DNA of 24,170 nucleotides, from contig CALGWX010000123.1 in assembly GCA_937936215.1 (NCBI GenBank), positions 1 to 24,170 of the forward strand, given 5' to 3'. The position numbers and the translations under genes are program-made. The notes under the pieces were generated by a model, which saw nothing but the letters and a program-made list of their open reading frames with translations, did no database searches and was not told where the DNA came from. Origin of the DNA: an uncultured Burkholderiaceae bacterium. GTDB lineage: Bacteria; Pseudomonadota; Gammaproteobacteria; Burkholderiales; Burkholderiaceae_F. Shown here piece after piece: positions 1 through 9,700 of the stretch (position 1 is its first letter; each line of letters starts with the position of its first letter).

Positions 1-654
1 GCTGATGCCCAGCACCGGGATACCGGCACGCGCGCCTTCCAGCCCCGCCACCAGACCTGCCTGCGTGCCGGTGCTGCCGGTGGCGGTGACCAGCTGGTCG
101 ATCGCAAGCCCCATGTCGTTCGCCTGCGCCACCAGTTCCAGCGCGCAGGTGACGTAGCCGAGCGCCCCGATCGGGTTCGAGCCACCGCCGGGGATCACGT
201 ACGGCTTGCGCCCTTCGGCGCGCAGGCGTTCGGCCAACTGCGCCATCGCCGCGTCCATGTCGGTGCCGGCCGGCACCTCGGAAAGTTGCGCGCCGAAGAG
301 CCGGTCGAGCATGACGTTGCCCGAGCGGCGATAGTCGTCGTGACGGTAGCCGGTGCGGTCCTCGAGGATCAGGTGGCAGGAAAGCCCCAGCCTGGCCGCG
401 ATGGCGGCCGTCTGCCGGGCGTGGTTCGACTGCGTCGCCCCCTGCGTGATCACCGTGTCGGCGCCCTGCGCCAGCGCATCGGCCATCAGGTACTCGAGCT
501 TGCGCGTCTTGTTGCCGCCGGTGGCGAGCCCCGTGCAGTCGTCGCGCTTGATCCAGAGGCTGGGGCCGCCGAGCAGGCGGGTGAGCCGATGCATCGGTTC
601 CAGCGGCGTCGGCGCGTGGGTGATGCGCAGGCGGGGGAAACGGGCGAGTTTCAT
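1..654 (-). CDS. PLP-dependent D-cysteine desulfhydrase / ACC deaminase family (partial, 3' end outside window)
   Basis: The first 218 residues of a fold-type II PLP enzyme are present; the gene runs off the left edge. The protein starts MKLARFPRLR at the ATG at 654. It shows the family signatures WIKRDD (34-39), GGNKTRKLEYL (46-56) with Lys49 as the expected PLP-binding lysine, a substrate loop QGATQSNHARQTAA near 71-84, PGGGSNPIGALGY, and the glycine-rich phosphate loop TGSTGTQAG near the truncation. Known relatives are D-cysteine desulfhydrase (D-cysteine to pyruvate, sulfide and ammonia) and 1-aminocyclopropane-1-carboxylate deaminase. The residues that separate the two lie in the missing C-terminal part, so the substrate is undecided. 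It is on the same strand as the upstream helicase gene, 177 bases away, so it may have its own promoter. Confidence 0.88.
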   Translation of the reverse strand, partial: MKLARFPRLRITHAPTPLEPMHRLTRLLGGPSLWIKRDDCTGLATGGNKTRKLEYLMADALAQGADTVITQGATQSNHARQTAAIAARLGLSCHLILEDRTGYRHDDYRRSGNVMLDRLFGAQLSEVPAGTDMDAAMAQLAERLRAEGRKPYVIPGGGSNPIGALGYVTCALELVAQANDMGLAIDQLVTATGSTGTQAGLVAGLEGARAGIPVLGIS

Positions 655-714
655 GGGGGAGCACCCTGCAGTTGAAGCGGCCCTGCAACCGCACGGTGGC
701 GGCCGTTGCGCTGG

Positions 715-720
715 ATTATC
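715..720 (-). promoter_or_regulatory. possible -10 element upstream of the PLP enzyme gene
   Basis: GATAAT is read on the minus strand about 60 bases upstream of the ATG at 654, in an otherwise GC-rich 177-base gap. No convincing -35 box lies at 16-18 bases. Nothing else was recognised in 655-831. Confidence 0.25.
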
Positions 721-831
721 CGAGTCCCGCGCCGGTCGCGGAGTTGACGGCATCCAGTACGCGGGCGGCCAGCGCCCAGCGCGACCAGGGCGGCGGCCAG
801 TTCGCTCTCGCCGCGGCCCCCGCCACCCGCG

Positions 832-2217
832 TCAACGCTTGCCGCCGCCGAGCAGCGCGGCCACCTTCGCCGGCTTCTTGCCTGCGGCCGGCGCCTGTTC
901 CTCGGCTTCCGCGGCCTTACCGGCCGCGGCCGGCTCGTAGGGCTTACTGAAGATGTCGTCCGCGGTCGGCCGCGGCGCGGCCGCAACCGCATGCCTTCGT
1001 TCGGCCGCGGCACTGCGGCCATGCGCTTCGGCGCGCTCGCGGAACCGCGGCGGCCGCTCGCCGCGGCCGCGCTTCAGGTCGAGGGTCTTGACCTCGATGG
1101 GGCGCTTGATCAGGCGCTCGATCGCCGCCACGGCGCGGTCTTCGGCGCCGGTCGCCAGCGTCATCGCCAGCCCGCTCGCACCCGCGCGGCCGGTGCGGCC
1201 GATGCGGTGAACGTAGTCCTCGGGCGCGTACGGCACGTCGTAGTTGATCACCGCCGGCAGTTCGGCGATGTCCAGGCCGCGCGCGGCCACGTCGGTGGCC
1301 ACCAGCACGTCGATGGTGCCCTGTTTAAAGCCTTCGAGCGCCTTCATGCGCTCGTCCTGCGACTTGTCGCCGTGGATGGCGTCGGCGTTGACCCCGTTTT
1401 TCACCAGCTCCCGCGCCAGGCGGCGGCAGCCGATCTTGGTGTTGACGAACACCAGCACCTGGCGCAGGCCGCGGCTGCGCAGCAGTTCCAGCAGGGCTGC
1501 GGTCTTCTCCGACTCGTGTACGCGATAAAGCTCCTGCTGCACGGTGTCGGCGGCGGCGTTTCGCTGCGCCACCTCCACCAGCACCGGGTCGCGCAGGAAG
1601 TTGGCGGCGAGTTTCTTGATCTCCTCGGAAAAGGTGGCCGAGAACATCAGGCTCTGCCGCTCGCGTGGCAACTGATTCAGGATGCGCGAGATGTCGGGCA
1701 AAAAGCCCATGTCGAGCATGCGATCGGCCTCGTCGAGCACGACCGCCTGCACCTGCGACAGCGAGGTGTTCTTCTGTTGCAGATGGTCGAGCAGCCGCCC
1801 CGGCGTGGCCACGACGATCTCGGCCCCCTGCCGCAGCGCCTGTGTTTGCGGCTCCATGTCGACGCCGCCGTAAACGGTGGCGCAGCGCAGCGGCGTGCCG
1901 GCGATGTACATCCTGACGTTCTCCGCCACCTGGTCGGCGAGCTCGCGCGTCGGCGCCAAAATCAGCGCCCGCACCGGGTGCCGCGCCGGCGAGGCGCTGG
2001 TGTTCGCCTGCGGCAGCAGCCGGTGAATGATCGGCAGCGCGAAGCCCGCCGTCTTGCCGGTGCCCGTTTGCGCCGCGCCCATCACGTCGCGACCGCGCAG
2101 GACCAGCGGGATCGCCTTGCTCTGGATCGGCGTGGGCCGCGTGTAGCCCATGGCCTTCACCGCGGCGACGATGCGCGGATCGAGCCCGAAGTGGTCGAAG
2201 TCGTGGTACTCGGACAT
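832..2217 (-). CDS. rhlE: DEAD-box ATP-dependent RNA helicase, RhlE type
   Basis: A 461-residue superfamily 2 RNA helicase that unwinds short RNA duplexes with ATP; RhlE-type proteins act in ribosome assembly and RNA turnover in the cytoplasm. All core motifs are visible in order: Q motif (FGLDPRI...GYTRPTPIQ, 10-32), motif I AQTGTGKT (49-56), Ia PTRELADQV (89-97), GG, TPGRLLD (138-144), motif II DEAD (162-165), motif III SAT (193-195), and motif VI HRIGRTGR (337-344). After about residue 375 the C-terminus becomes a basic, Arg/Ala-rich, low-complexity tail, as is usual for the RhlE group and probably RNA-binding. The start MSEYHDF has the normal short leader before the Q motif. The tRNA gene lies 35 bases upstream on the same strand with no clear terminator between, so read-through transcription is possible. 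Confidence 0.93.
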   Translation of the reverse strand: MSEYHDFDHFGLDPRIVAAVKAMGYTRPTPIQSKAIPLVLRGRDVMGAAQTGTGKTAGFALPIIHRLLPQANTSASPARHPVRALILAPTRELADQVAENVRMYIAGTPLRCATVYGGVDMEPQTQALRQGAEIVVATPGRLLDHLQQKNTSLSQVQAVVLDEADRMLDMGFLPDISRILNQLPRERQSLMFSATFSEEIKKLAANFLRDPVLVEVAQRNAAADTVQQELYRVHESEKTAALLELLRSRGLRQVLVFVNTKIGCRRLARELVKNGVNADAIHGDKSQDERMKALEGFKQGTIDVLVATDVAARGLDIAELPAVINYDVPYAPEDYVHRIGRTGRAGASGLAMTLATGAEDRAVAAIERLIKRPIEVKTLDLKRGRGERPPRFRERAEAHGRSAAAERRHAVAAAPRPTADDIFSKPYEPAAAGKAAEAEEQAPAAGKKPAKVAALLGGGKR

Positions 2218-2252
2218 CCGTCAGCCGGCGACAGCGCAACCGCAAGTCTTGC

Positions 2253-2331
<79 letters not shown>

Positions 2332-2366
2332 TGAGGCTGAAGCCGGCACGCGGGTCCCGATGGCCG

Positions 2367-4640
<2,274 letters not shown>

Positions 4641-4686
4641 CCGTTCACCTGCTCCTGCTGAAATTCGGCCGCCTAGGCGACGCCGC

Positions 4687-4724
4687 CGGGTCGGTTCCCG
4701 CCACTTGCCGCAACGACCGACCCG
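4687..4724 (-). promoter_or_regulatory. inverted repeat (hairpin) in the rpoD 5' leader
   Basis: CGGGTCGGT at 4687-4695 and ACCGACCCG at 4716-4724 form a perfect 9-bp inverted repeat with a 20-nt spacer, extendable by one G-U pair. It lies 47 bases upstream of the rpoD ATG, between that start and the candidate promoter. There is no U-tract, so it is not an ordinary terminator. It could be a leader hairpin or a repressor site; the function is not known. Confidence 0.4.
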
Positions 4725-4749
4725 CCGTCCTCATCGCACCGACGCTTTC

Positions 4750-4780
4750 TTGATATGGGGTTCGAATCCGCGAAGGTCAA
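4750..4780 (-). promoter_or_regulatory. candidate sigma-70 promoter for rpoD
   Basis: On the minus strand TTGACC (4780-4775) and TATCAA (4755-4750) resemble -35 and -10 boxes, but the 19-base spacer is longer than optimal. It would give an rpoD leader of roughly 100 bases containing the inverted repeat. The rest of the 4641-4945 gap shows nothing else recognisable. Confidence 0.35.
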
Positions 4781-4945
4781 CCGCCCGCTCGCGATCACGC
4801 CAACGAACTCGGATCAGCCACCCGCGGGGATCCCGCCCACCGAAGCCCGCGCGGGAGCCAGCCATCCGGCTCCGACACGGCGGGATTCGGGCGCGAAATC
4901 ACAGGGGAAACGCAGAATATCAAAGTGTATCAGCGCAGCGACGCG

Positions 4946-6718
4946 CTATGGCGCGGCCTTGATGCCGTCCGAGAGCGCGCTGCCCATCAGGCGCGCCCGG
5001 CGCTCGGCGAGCCGGCGGATTTTCTCAAGCCGCGCCGCGTCGGGCTGCGGCTGGGCCGCCAGCGCCTCCAGTTCGCCGTTGACGCGGCGCAACTCCAGCT
5101 TGGCAAAGGCGCCGGCCAGTTCGAGCCGCGTCGCCTCGAGGTCGGCGTCCGCCAGCAGAGACACCGTCGCTGCCTGCCGATAGACGTCGGCGAACTCGCT
5201 TTCGGCGAGCAGTTCCTGCAGCAGCCCGCTGCTGGGGTTCGACGACGAGCATGCGGCCTGTACCACTTCAAGCACCTGGCGGTCGATCTTCGGCCCGTCG
5301 GCCGAGAACTCCTCGGCGACCGCGTCGGCGAACTCGTGCGCGAGCTCGGGATACGCCAGCAGCCGCTGCAGGATGTGCTGCTTGAGATCCGCGGTCTCCG
5401 CCGGCGGCCGCGCCGGCGCGCGCCGCGGCTCCGGCAGGCGACGCCAAGGCTTCAGGCCGAACAGTTGCTCGACCTCGGCCGGCGCGCTGCGGGCCGCCTC
5501 GGCCAGTTCGTGCAGCAGTTGCAGGCGCAGCGCGCCTGCCGGCATGGCCGCGGCCAGCGGCTTGGCCTCGGCAAGCAGCGCGGCCCGCCCTTCAGCCGTC
5601 GCCAGGTCCTTGCCCTCCGCCAGCGCGCGGATGAACCAGCGCGACAGCGGCAGCGCCCGCGACAGCTCCGCCTCGAACGCCGCCGCGCCGTGCGCGCGCA
5701 CGAGGCTGTCGGGGTCCTCGCCCTCGGGCAGCAGCACGAAGTCGATCCGCGCCGTGTCGCCGACCGCCGGCAGCGCGGCTTCCAGCGCCCGCCGCGCCGC
5801 CTTGCGGCCGGCCGCATCGCCGTCGAAGGCAAAGATGACGTGGCTGGACAGCCGGAGCAGTTCCGTCACGTGAGCCGGCGTGACCGCGGTGCCCAGGGCA
5901 GCCACGCTCTCTTCGAAGCCGGCCTGCGCGAGCTGGATGACGTCGAGATAGCCCTCGCAGACGATCACCCGTCGCCGGCGCCGGATCGCCTCCTGCGCCT
6001 CGAACACACCGTAGAGCTCACGGCCCTTGCGGTAGACGGGGGTCTCGGGCGAGTTCAGATACTTGGGCTCGGAGCCGTCGAGCGCGCGGGCGCCGAAGCC
6101 CAGCACGGCGCCGCGCCGATTGCGGATCGGGAACATGACCCGGCCGCGGAAGCGGTCGTAGCGCTTGCCTTCGGACTCGATCACCAGGCCGGCCTCGACG
6201 AGCTGCGGATCGTCGTAGCGGTCGAAGGCGGCCGCCAGCGCTGTCCACTCCGGCGGCGCGTAGCCGAGCCCGAAGCGGGCCGCCGTCACGCCGATCAGCC
6301 CGCGCCCCTTCAAGTAGCCGATCGCGGCAGTGCTCGCCTTCAGCTGCTGCCGGTAGAACTCAGCCGCCCGCTGCAGCAGGTCGGTCAGCGCCTGCGCCCG
6401 GCCGCTGGCGCGGGCGGTGGCAGCCGGTGCCTCGGGGACGGCCAGGCCGACCTGCTGCGCCAGCTCCCGCACCGCCTCGACGAAGCCCAGGCCCCGGTGC
6501 TCCATCAGAAAGCCGATCGCGGTGCCGTGGGCGCCGCAGCCAAAGCAATGGAAGAACTGCTTGCTCGGGCTGACGGTGAACGACGGCGTCTTCTCCCCGT
6601 GGAAAGGGCAAAGGCCGACGTAGTTCTGGCCCGCCCGCTTCAGCTGCACGTAGCGGCCCACCACGTCGACCAGGTCGACGCGGGCCAGCAGATCCTGGAT
6701 GAAACCGGGCGGGATCAA
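4946..6718 (-). CDS. dnaG: DNA primase DnaG
   Basis: Primase synthesises RNA primers for replication at the fork with the DnaB helicase. The chosen 590-residue product starts at a TTG (6718) to give MIPPGFIQDLLARVD, which matches the normal family N-terminus. A longer reading from a GTG at 6763 adds 15 Arg-rich residues unlike the family. The CHC2 zinc finger is Cys37, His40, Cys58, Cys61 (CPFH...CFGC). The RNA polymerase core follows, with the TOPRIM acidic motif CEGYLDV (Glu255) and FDGDAAG (Asp299, Asp301). The region after about 430 is the variable helicase-binding domain. No good Shine-Dalgarno precedes the TTG, which suggests weak translation; low primase output is a known trait of this operon in E. 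coli. yqeY ends 58 bases upstream. Confidence 0.93.
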   Translation of the reverse strand: MIPPGFIQDLLARVDLVDVVGRYVQLKRAGQNYVGLCPFHGEKTPSFTVSPSKQFFHCFGCGAHGTAIGFLMEHRGLGFVEAVRELAQQVGLAVPEAPAATARASGRAQALTDLLQRAAEFYRQQLKASTAAIGYLKGRGLIGVTAARFGLGYAPPEWTALAAAFDRYDDPQLVEAGLVIESEGKRYDRFRGRVMFPIRNRRGAVLGFGARALDGSEPKYLNSPETPVYRKGRELYGVFEAQEAIRRRRRVIVCEGYLDVIQLAQAGFEESVAALGTAVTPAHVTELLRLSSHVIFAFDGDAAGRKAARRALEAALPAVGDTARIDFVLLPEGEDPDSLVRAHGAAAFEAELSRALPLSRWFIRALAEGKDLATAEGRAALLAEAKPLAAAMPAGALRLQLLHELAEAARSAPAEVEQLFGLKPWRRLPEPRRAPARPPAETADLKQHILQRLLAYPELAHEFADAVAEEFSADGPKIDRQVLEVVQAACSSSNPSSGLLQELLAESEFADVYRQAATVSLLADADLEATRLELAGAFAKLELRRVNGELEALAAQPQPDAARLEKIRRLAERRARLMGSALSDGIKAAP

Positions 6719-6776
6719 GGCGCGAGTGCGGCGGGCGCGGCAGCGTCGCGCCCAATTGTGCACCTGGCGGGGCGCC

Positions 6777-7223
6777 TTAGCCCTGCAGGCGCTTGCGCAC
6801 GAGCGCGGAGACCACGCCCATGTCCGCCCGGCCCGCCAGGCGTGGCTTCAGCAGGGCCATGAGCTTACCCATCGCGGCCGGGCCCGAGGCGCCCAACTCG
6901 GCGATTGCCGCATCGAGGGCCGCGATCAACTCGGTCTCGGTGAGCTGCTGCGGCAGGTAGGCCGAGAGGACCTTCAGTTCGGCGGTTTCCTTGGCAACGA
7001 GGTCGGCGCGGCCGCCAGATTCGAACTGGGCGATCGCGTCGCGACGCTGCTTGATCAGCTTCTCGACGGTCGACAGCACGACCGTATCGTCGGCCTCGAT
7101 GCGCTCGTCGACCTCGCGCTGCTTGATCGCCGCCAGCAGCATGCGGATCGCCGACAGCCGCTCGCTGTCGCGCGCCCGCATGGCCACCTTCATGTCTTCG
7201 GTAATTCTTTCCTTCAGTGCCAT
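6777..7223 (-). CDS. GatB/YqeY domain protein
   Basis: A 148-residue all-helical protein of the YqeY family, related to the C-terminal tRNA-binding tail domain of the GatB subunit of Asp/Glu-tRNA amidotransferase. It starts MALKERITEDMKVAMRARD and contains the family-typical stretches RLSAIRMLLAAIKQ, LIKQRRDAIAQFESGGR and LSAYLPQQLTE, followed by the GPAAMGKLMALLKPRL segment; length is normal. Its biochemical role is not established. Its position between rpsU and dnaG is a common proteobacterial variant of the macromolecular-synthesis operon and suggests a link to translation. An AAGG-like ribosome site precedes the ATG. Confidence 0.92.
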   Translation of the reverse strand: MALKERITEDMKVAMRARDSERLSAIRMLLAAIKQREVDERIEADDTVVLSTVEKLIKQRRDAIAQFESGGRADLVAKETAELKVLSAYLPQQLTETELIAALDAAIAELGASGPAAMGKLMALLKPRLAGRADMGVVSALVRKRLQG

Positions 7224-7250
7224 AGCCTTGCCGCCTTGTCAGGAGCCAGA

Positions 7251-7276
7251 AACGAAAACGCGCCCATCGGGCGCGT
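7251..7276 (-). terminator. intrinsic terminator/attenuator between rpsU and yqeY
   Basis: On the minus strand ACGCGCCC-GAT-GGGCGCGT forms an 8-bp GC-rich stem with a 3-nt loop, running into TTTTCGTTT. It lies 28 bases after the rpsU stop. E. coli has a partial terminator between rpsU and dnaG that lets S21 be made in excess over primase; this one is in the equivalent position. Confidence 0.8.
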
Positions 7277-7303
7277 CGCTCTGCAGCGCGCTCGATACCG
7301 CCG

Positions 7304-7516
7304 CTAGTAGAGCTTCTTGGGCAGCATCTGACTGCGCAGCCGCTTGAAGTGCCGCTTGATCGCCGCTGACTTCTTGCGCTTGCGCTCCGCGGTGGGCTTT
7401 TCATAGAACTCGCGGGCGCGCAGCTCGGTCAGCAGACCGCTTTTCTCGATGGTGCGTTTGAAGCGGCGCAGCGCGACTTCAAAAGGCTCGTTTTCCTTGA
7501 CGCGAACGGTAGGCAT
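7304..7516 (-). CDS. rpsU: 30S ribosomal protein S21
   Basis: A 70-residue, strongly basic small-subunit protein needed for base-pairing of mRNA with 16S rRNA at initiation. The sequence MPTVRVKENEPFEVALRRF, the central EFYEKPTAERKRKKSAA and the end LPKKLY are diagnostic of S21, and the length is normal. It is the first gene of the rpsU-yqeY-dnaG-rpoD operon, divergent from tsaD, which is the classic proteobacterial arrangement. The same frame stays open far upstream across tsaD, but the ATG at 7516 is fixed by the family N-terminus. Confidence 0.97.
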   Translation of the reverse strand: MPTVRVKENEPFEVALRRFKRTIEKSGLLTELRAREFYEKPTAERKRKKSAAIKRHFKRLRSQMLPKKLY

Positions 7517-7567
7517 GCAGTCCCAATGACCAGTTAAAAAGTTTGCCGGTAGGCTTGTAAGCGATCG

Positions 7568-7573
7568 AATATA
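7568..7573 (-). promoter_or_regulatory. -10 element of the rpsU operon promoter
   Basis: TATATT on the minus strand lies 52 bases upstream of the rpsU ATG, in the 210-base gap divergent from tsaD. No good -35 match lies 17 bases upstream, so only the -10 is supported. Confidence 0.45.
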
Positions 7574-7726
7574 CCATGCGAAACGGCAGCGGAGGTCGCC
7601 CGGAGTTCCGCTGCCTGGGCGCCGTGCCGGGTGAGCGTGCGCCGCTAGACTCCGCCGCGTCCTTCCCAGTGCCCGTTCCGCCCCGCCCACAGCCGTCGGA
7701 AGCCACTCGCGCCGGCGCCTCCCACC

Positions 7727-8737
7727 GTGATTGTCCTCGGCATCGAGACCTCCTGCGACGAAACGGGCGTTGCGCTCCTCGACAGCCACGGCAACGTGCG
7801 CGCGCACGGCTTGCATTCGCAGGTCGACATGCACCGGGACTACGGCGGCGTAGTGCCGGAGCTGGCCTCGCGGGACCACATTCGGCGCCTGTTGCCGCTG
7901 CTCGAAGGCGCTCTGGCGAGCGCGCGACTGCGGCTTTCGGACGTCGACGCGATCGCCGTCACGGCCGGACCCGGCCTCGTGGGGGCGCTGCTGGTCGGCG
8001 CGAGTGTGGCCTATGCGCTCGGCTACGCGCTCGATCGGCCGGTGCTCGACGTACACCATATGGAAGGGCACCTGCTGTCGCCACTGCTGGCGCGGCCGAA
8101 GCCCGAATTCCCGTTCGTCGCCCTGCTCGTCTCCGGCGGGCACACGCAGCTGATGCGGGTCGACGGCTTTGGCGCCTATCGCCTGCTCGGCGAGACGCTC
8201 GACGACGCCGCCGGCGAGGCGTTCGACAAGACCGCGCAACTGCTGGGCCTCGGCTATCCGGGCGGGCCAGCGGTGTCGCGCCTGGCGGAGTTCGGCACGC
8301 CAAGCGCGTTGGCTTTCCCTCGCCCGATGCTGCACAGCCGGGACCTGAACTTCAGCTTCAGCGGGCTGAAGACGGCGGTGCTCACGGCCGTGCGCCAGGC
8401 CGGCAACCTGTGCGAACAGGTCCGGGCCGACATCGCGCGGGCATTCGTCGACGCCGTGGTCGAGGTGCTGGTGCGAAAGTCGATGGCCGCAGTGGAACAG
8501 GCGGGCTTGCGCCGGCTGGTCGTTGCCGGCGGCGTCAGCGCCAACCGGCAGTTGCGCGCGGCCTTGCAGCGCGAAACCGGCCGCGCTGGCATCGAGCTGT
8601 TCTTCCCGCCGCCGGAACTGTGCACGGACAACGGCGCCATGATCGCGATGGCGGGCCTGGCCCAGCTTCAGGCCGGCGCGGCAGAGAAACGCCTCGGCTT
8701 TGGCGTGCGCCCGCGCTGGCCCCTTGGCGCCGACTAG
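7727..8737 (+). CDS. tsaD: tRNA N6-threonylcarbamoyladenosine synthase subunit TsaD
   Basis: TsaD transfers the threonylcarbamoyl group from TC-AMP to A37 of ANN-decoding tRNAs, acting with TsaB and TsaE. The 336-residue product has the ASKHA-fold signatures: the N-terminal phosphate motif GIETSCDETGVAL (5-17), the metal ligands His111 and His115 in HHMEGH, SGGHTQL (137-143), the GLGYPGGPAV loop near 175-184, and the third metal ligand Asp302 in TDNGAM. Length is normal for bacteria. Translation is assigned to a GTG at 7727, because MIVLGIETSCDETG is the universal N-terminus; no strong Shine-Dalgarno is seen. It is divergent from rpsU and convergent with plsY, whose stop lies 10 bases away. 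Confidence 0.96.
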   Translation: MIVLGIETSCDETGVALLDSHGNVRAHGLHSQVDMHRDYGGVVPELASRDHIRRLLPLLEGALASARLRLSDVDAIAVTAGPGLVGALLVGASVAYALGYALDRPVLDVHHMEGHLLSPLLARPKPEFPFVALLVSGGHTQLMRVDGFGAYRLLGETLDDAAGEAFDKTAQLLGLGYPGGPAVSRLAEFGTPSALAFPRPMLHSRDLNFSFSGLKTAVLTAVRQAGNLCEQVRADIARAFVDAVVEVLVRKSMAAVEQAGLRRLVVAGGVSANRQLRAALQRETGRAGIELFFPPPELCTDNGAMIAMAGLAQLQAGAAEKRLGFGVRPRWPLGAD

Positions 8738-8747
8738 GCCGCCGGGT

Positions 8748-9368
8748 TCAGCCGCGGGCCGCCTTCTCGCCGATGCGGCGCTCCTTGCCCGCCAGCAGGT
8801 TGGCAAGGTTCTGGCGGTGACGAATCACGAGCAGCAGGCTCATGACGCCGATCACCGCCGCGATCGCCGCCTGGCCGTTCAGGTAGACAAGAGCGAATGG
8901 CGCGACGACCGCCGCCGAAAGCGAGGCGGCCGACGAATAACGGAACGCCAGGGCAACCAGCAGCCAAATGCCGCAGGCCACCAGACCGGTCGCCAGATGC
9001 AGCGCGAGCAGCGCGCCGAGAAACGTGGCCACTCCCTTGCCGCCCCGGAAACCAAAGAACACCGGATACAGGTGACCGGCGAACGCGGCCAGGCCGGCGA
9101 GCGCTACCGCCATCTCGCCGATCCCGAATGCCGGCTCGAAGCTGCGCACCAGCACCACGGCCACCGCGCCCTTGGCGGCATCACCGAGTAGCGTCAGCGC
9201 CGCCGCTGCCTTGCTGCCGCTGCGCAGCACGTTGGTCGCACCCGGGTTGCCGGAGCCGTAGCTGCGCGGATCGGCCAGCCCAAATAACCGGCTGACGACG
9301 ACTGCGAACGACACCGAGCCGAGCAAATACGCCCCCCCGATGGCGAAGAACCACGCTAGCGCCGACAC
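8748..9368 (-). CDS. plsY: acyl-phosphate:glycerol-3-phosphate acyltransferase PlsY
   Basis: An integral membrane enzyme that acylates glycerol-3-phosphate from acyl-phosphate, the first step of phosphatidic acid synthesis together with PlsX. The 206 residues contain several hydrophobic segments and the conserved cytoplasmic motifs GSGNPGATN (39-47), GHLYPVFFGFRGGKGVAT (98-115) and the late IRHRQNLANLL loop. The start is a GTG at 9368 with AGGG 8-11 bases upstream. An inverted-repeat element begins just 10 bases upstream of this start, so most of the native upstream sequence is separated from the gene. The order xerD, ybaK, plsY on one strand suggests an operon before the insertion. Confidence 0.95.
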   Translation of the reverse strand: MSALAWFFAIGGAYLLGSVSFAVVVSRLFGLADPRSYGSGNPGATNVLRSGSKAAAALTLLGDAAKGAVAVVLVRSFEPAFGIGEMAVALAGLAAFAGHLYPVFFGFRGGKGVATFLGALLALHLATGLVACGIWLLVALAFRYSSAASLSAAVVAPFALVYLNGQAAIAAVIGVMSLLLVIRHRQNLANLLAGKERRIGEKAARG

Positions 9369-9377
9369 CGCTGCGCC

Positions 9378-9396
9378 CTAGCCCGGATACTTCACG
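9378..9396 (+). repeat. left terminal inverted repeat of element A
   Basis: CTAGCCCGGATACTTCACG, matching the reverse complement of 9682-9700 with one mismatch (C against T). Confidence 0.75.
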
Positions 9397-9681
9397 CAGG
9401 ACGCCGGAACTTCGCGCGCGGATGCGCGCGGCACGGTGCGCGAGCGGGACGCAGGCGCGGTTTCGCGAAGCACGGCTTCGCGCCGCTGCAGCCGGCCGTA
9501 CCTGCCTGCGCAGCCGTGGAACGCAGCAAAGGCTGGCGAGCGTTTGCGAGCACCTGAGCGCAAGACGACCGCGCCGCCGCCGCGCAAACCCGCGTCGCAC
9601 CGACGATCCGACGTGGCGACGCGGTTCACCTGCCGCAAGCCGTTGACGAAGCCGATGAAATCACACATTTGGGGGCGACCT

Positions 9682-9700
9682 CGTGAAATATCCGGGCTAG
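9682..9700 (-). repeat. right terminal inverted repeat of element A
   Basis: Read on the minus strand it is CTAGCCCGGATATTTCACG. Its TAG at 9699-9697 is the stop codon of ybaK. Confidence 0.75.

Larger units (their letters stand above)
9378..9700. mobile_element. MITE-like inverted-repeat element A between ybaK and plsY
   Basis: The 323-bp stretch is bounded by inverted repeats: CTAGCCCGGATACTTCACG at the left and the complement of CTAGCCCGGATATTTCACG at the right, 18 of 19 identical, with looser similarity a few bases further in. The outer four bases at both ends are CTAG, so a CTAG target duplication with 15-bp repeats is an equally good reading. The interior has two strong hairpins (9413-9430, 7-bp stem; 9464-9482, 8-bp stem) and no recognisable gene; a 96-codon open frame on the minus strand runs from just inside one end into the other and is probably relic sequence. 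The right end supplies the ybaK stop codon TAG. It looks like a non-autonomous transposon or an internally deleted insertion sequence; the family is not assigned. Confidence 0.62.

Noticed and set aside
4755..4775. GGTTCGAATCC, which looks like a tRNA T-arm, in the rpoD upstream gap.
   Set aside because: The flanking bases do not form a 5-bp T stem and no acceptor, anticodon or D stem can be built around it.
6719..6763. A 15-codon N-terminal extension of dnaG from a GTG at 6763.
   Set aside because: The extra residues (Arg-rich) have no counterpart in the primase family; the TTG at 6718 gives the standard N-terminus.
4925..6862. A 645-codon plus-strand frame opposite dnaG, and a similar 658-codon minus-strand frame opposite ileS (20412-22388).
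   Set aside because: Both are Arg/Leu/Ala/Gly-rich shadows of well-conserved genes with no domain signature.
7517..8806. A long minus-strand frame continuing upstream of rpsU across tsaD.
   Set aside because: It is the antisense of tsaD in GC-rich DNA; the S21 N-terminus fixes the true start at 7516.
9378..9668. A 96-codon open frame on the minus strand filling element A (begins MCDFIGFVNGLRQ, ends in the far inverted repeat).
   Set aside because: No recognisable domain; its stop is in the repeat end and the composition is Arg/Ala-rich like random GC-rich DNA. At most a relic of a transposase start joined to the other end.
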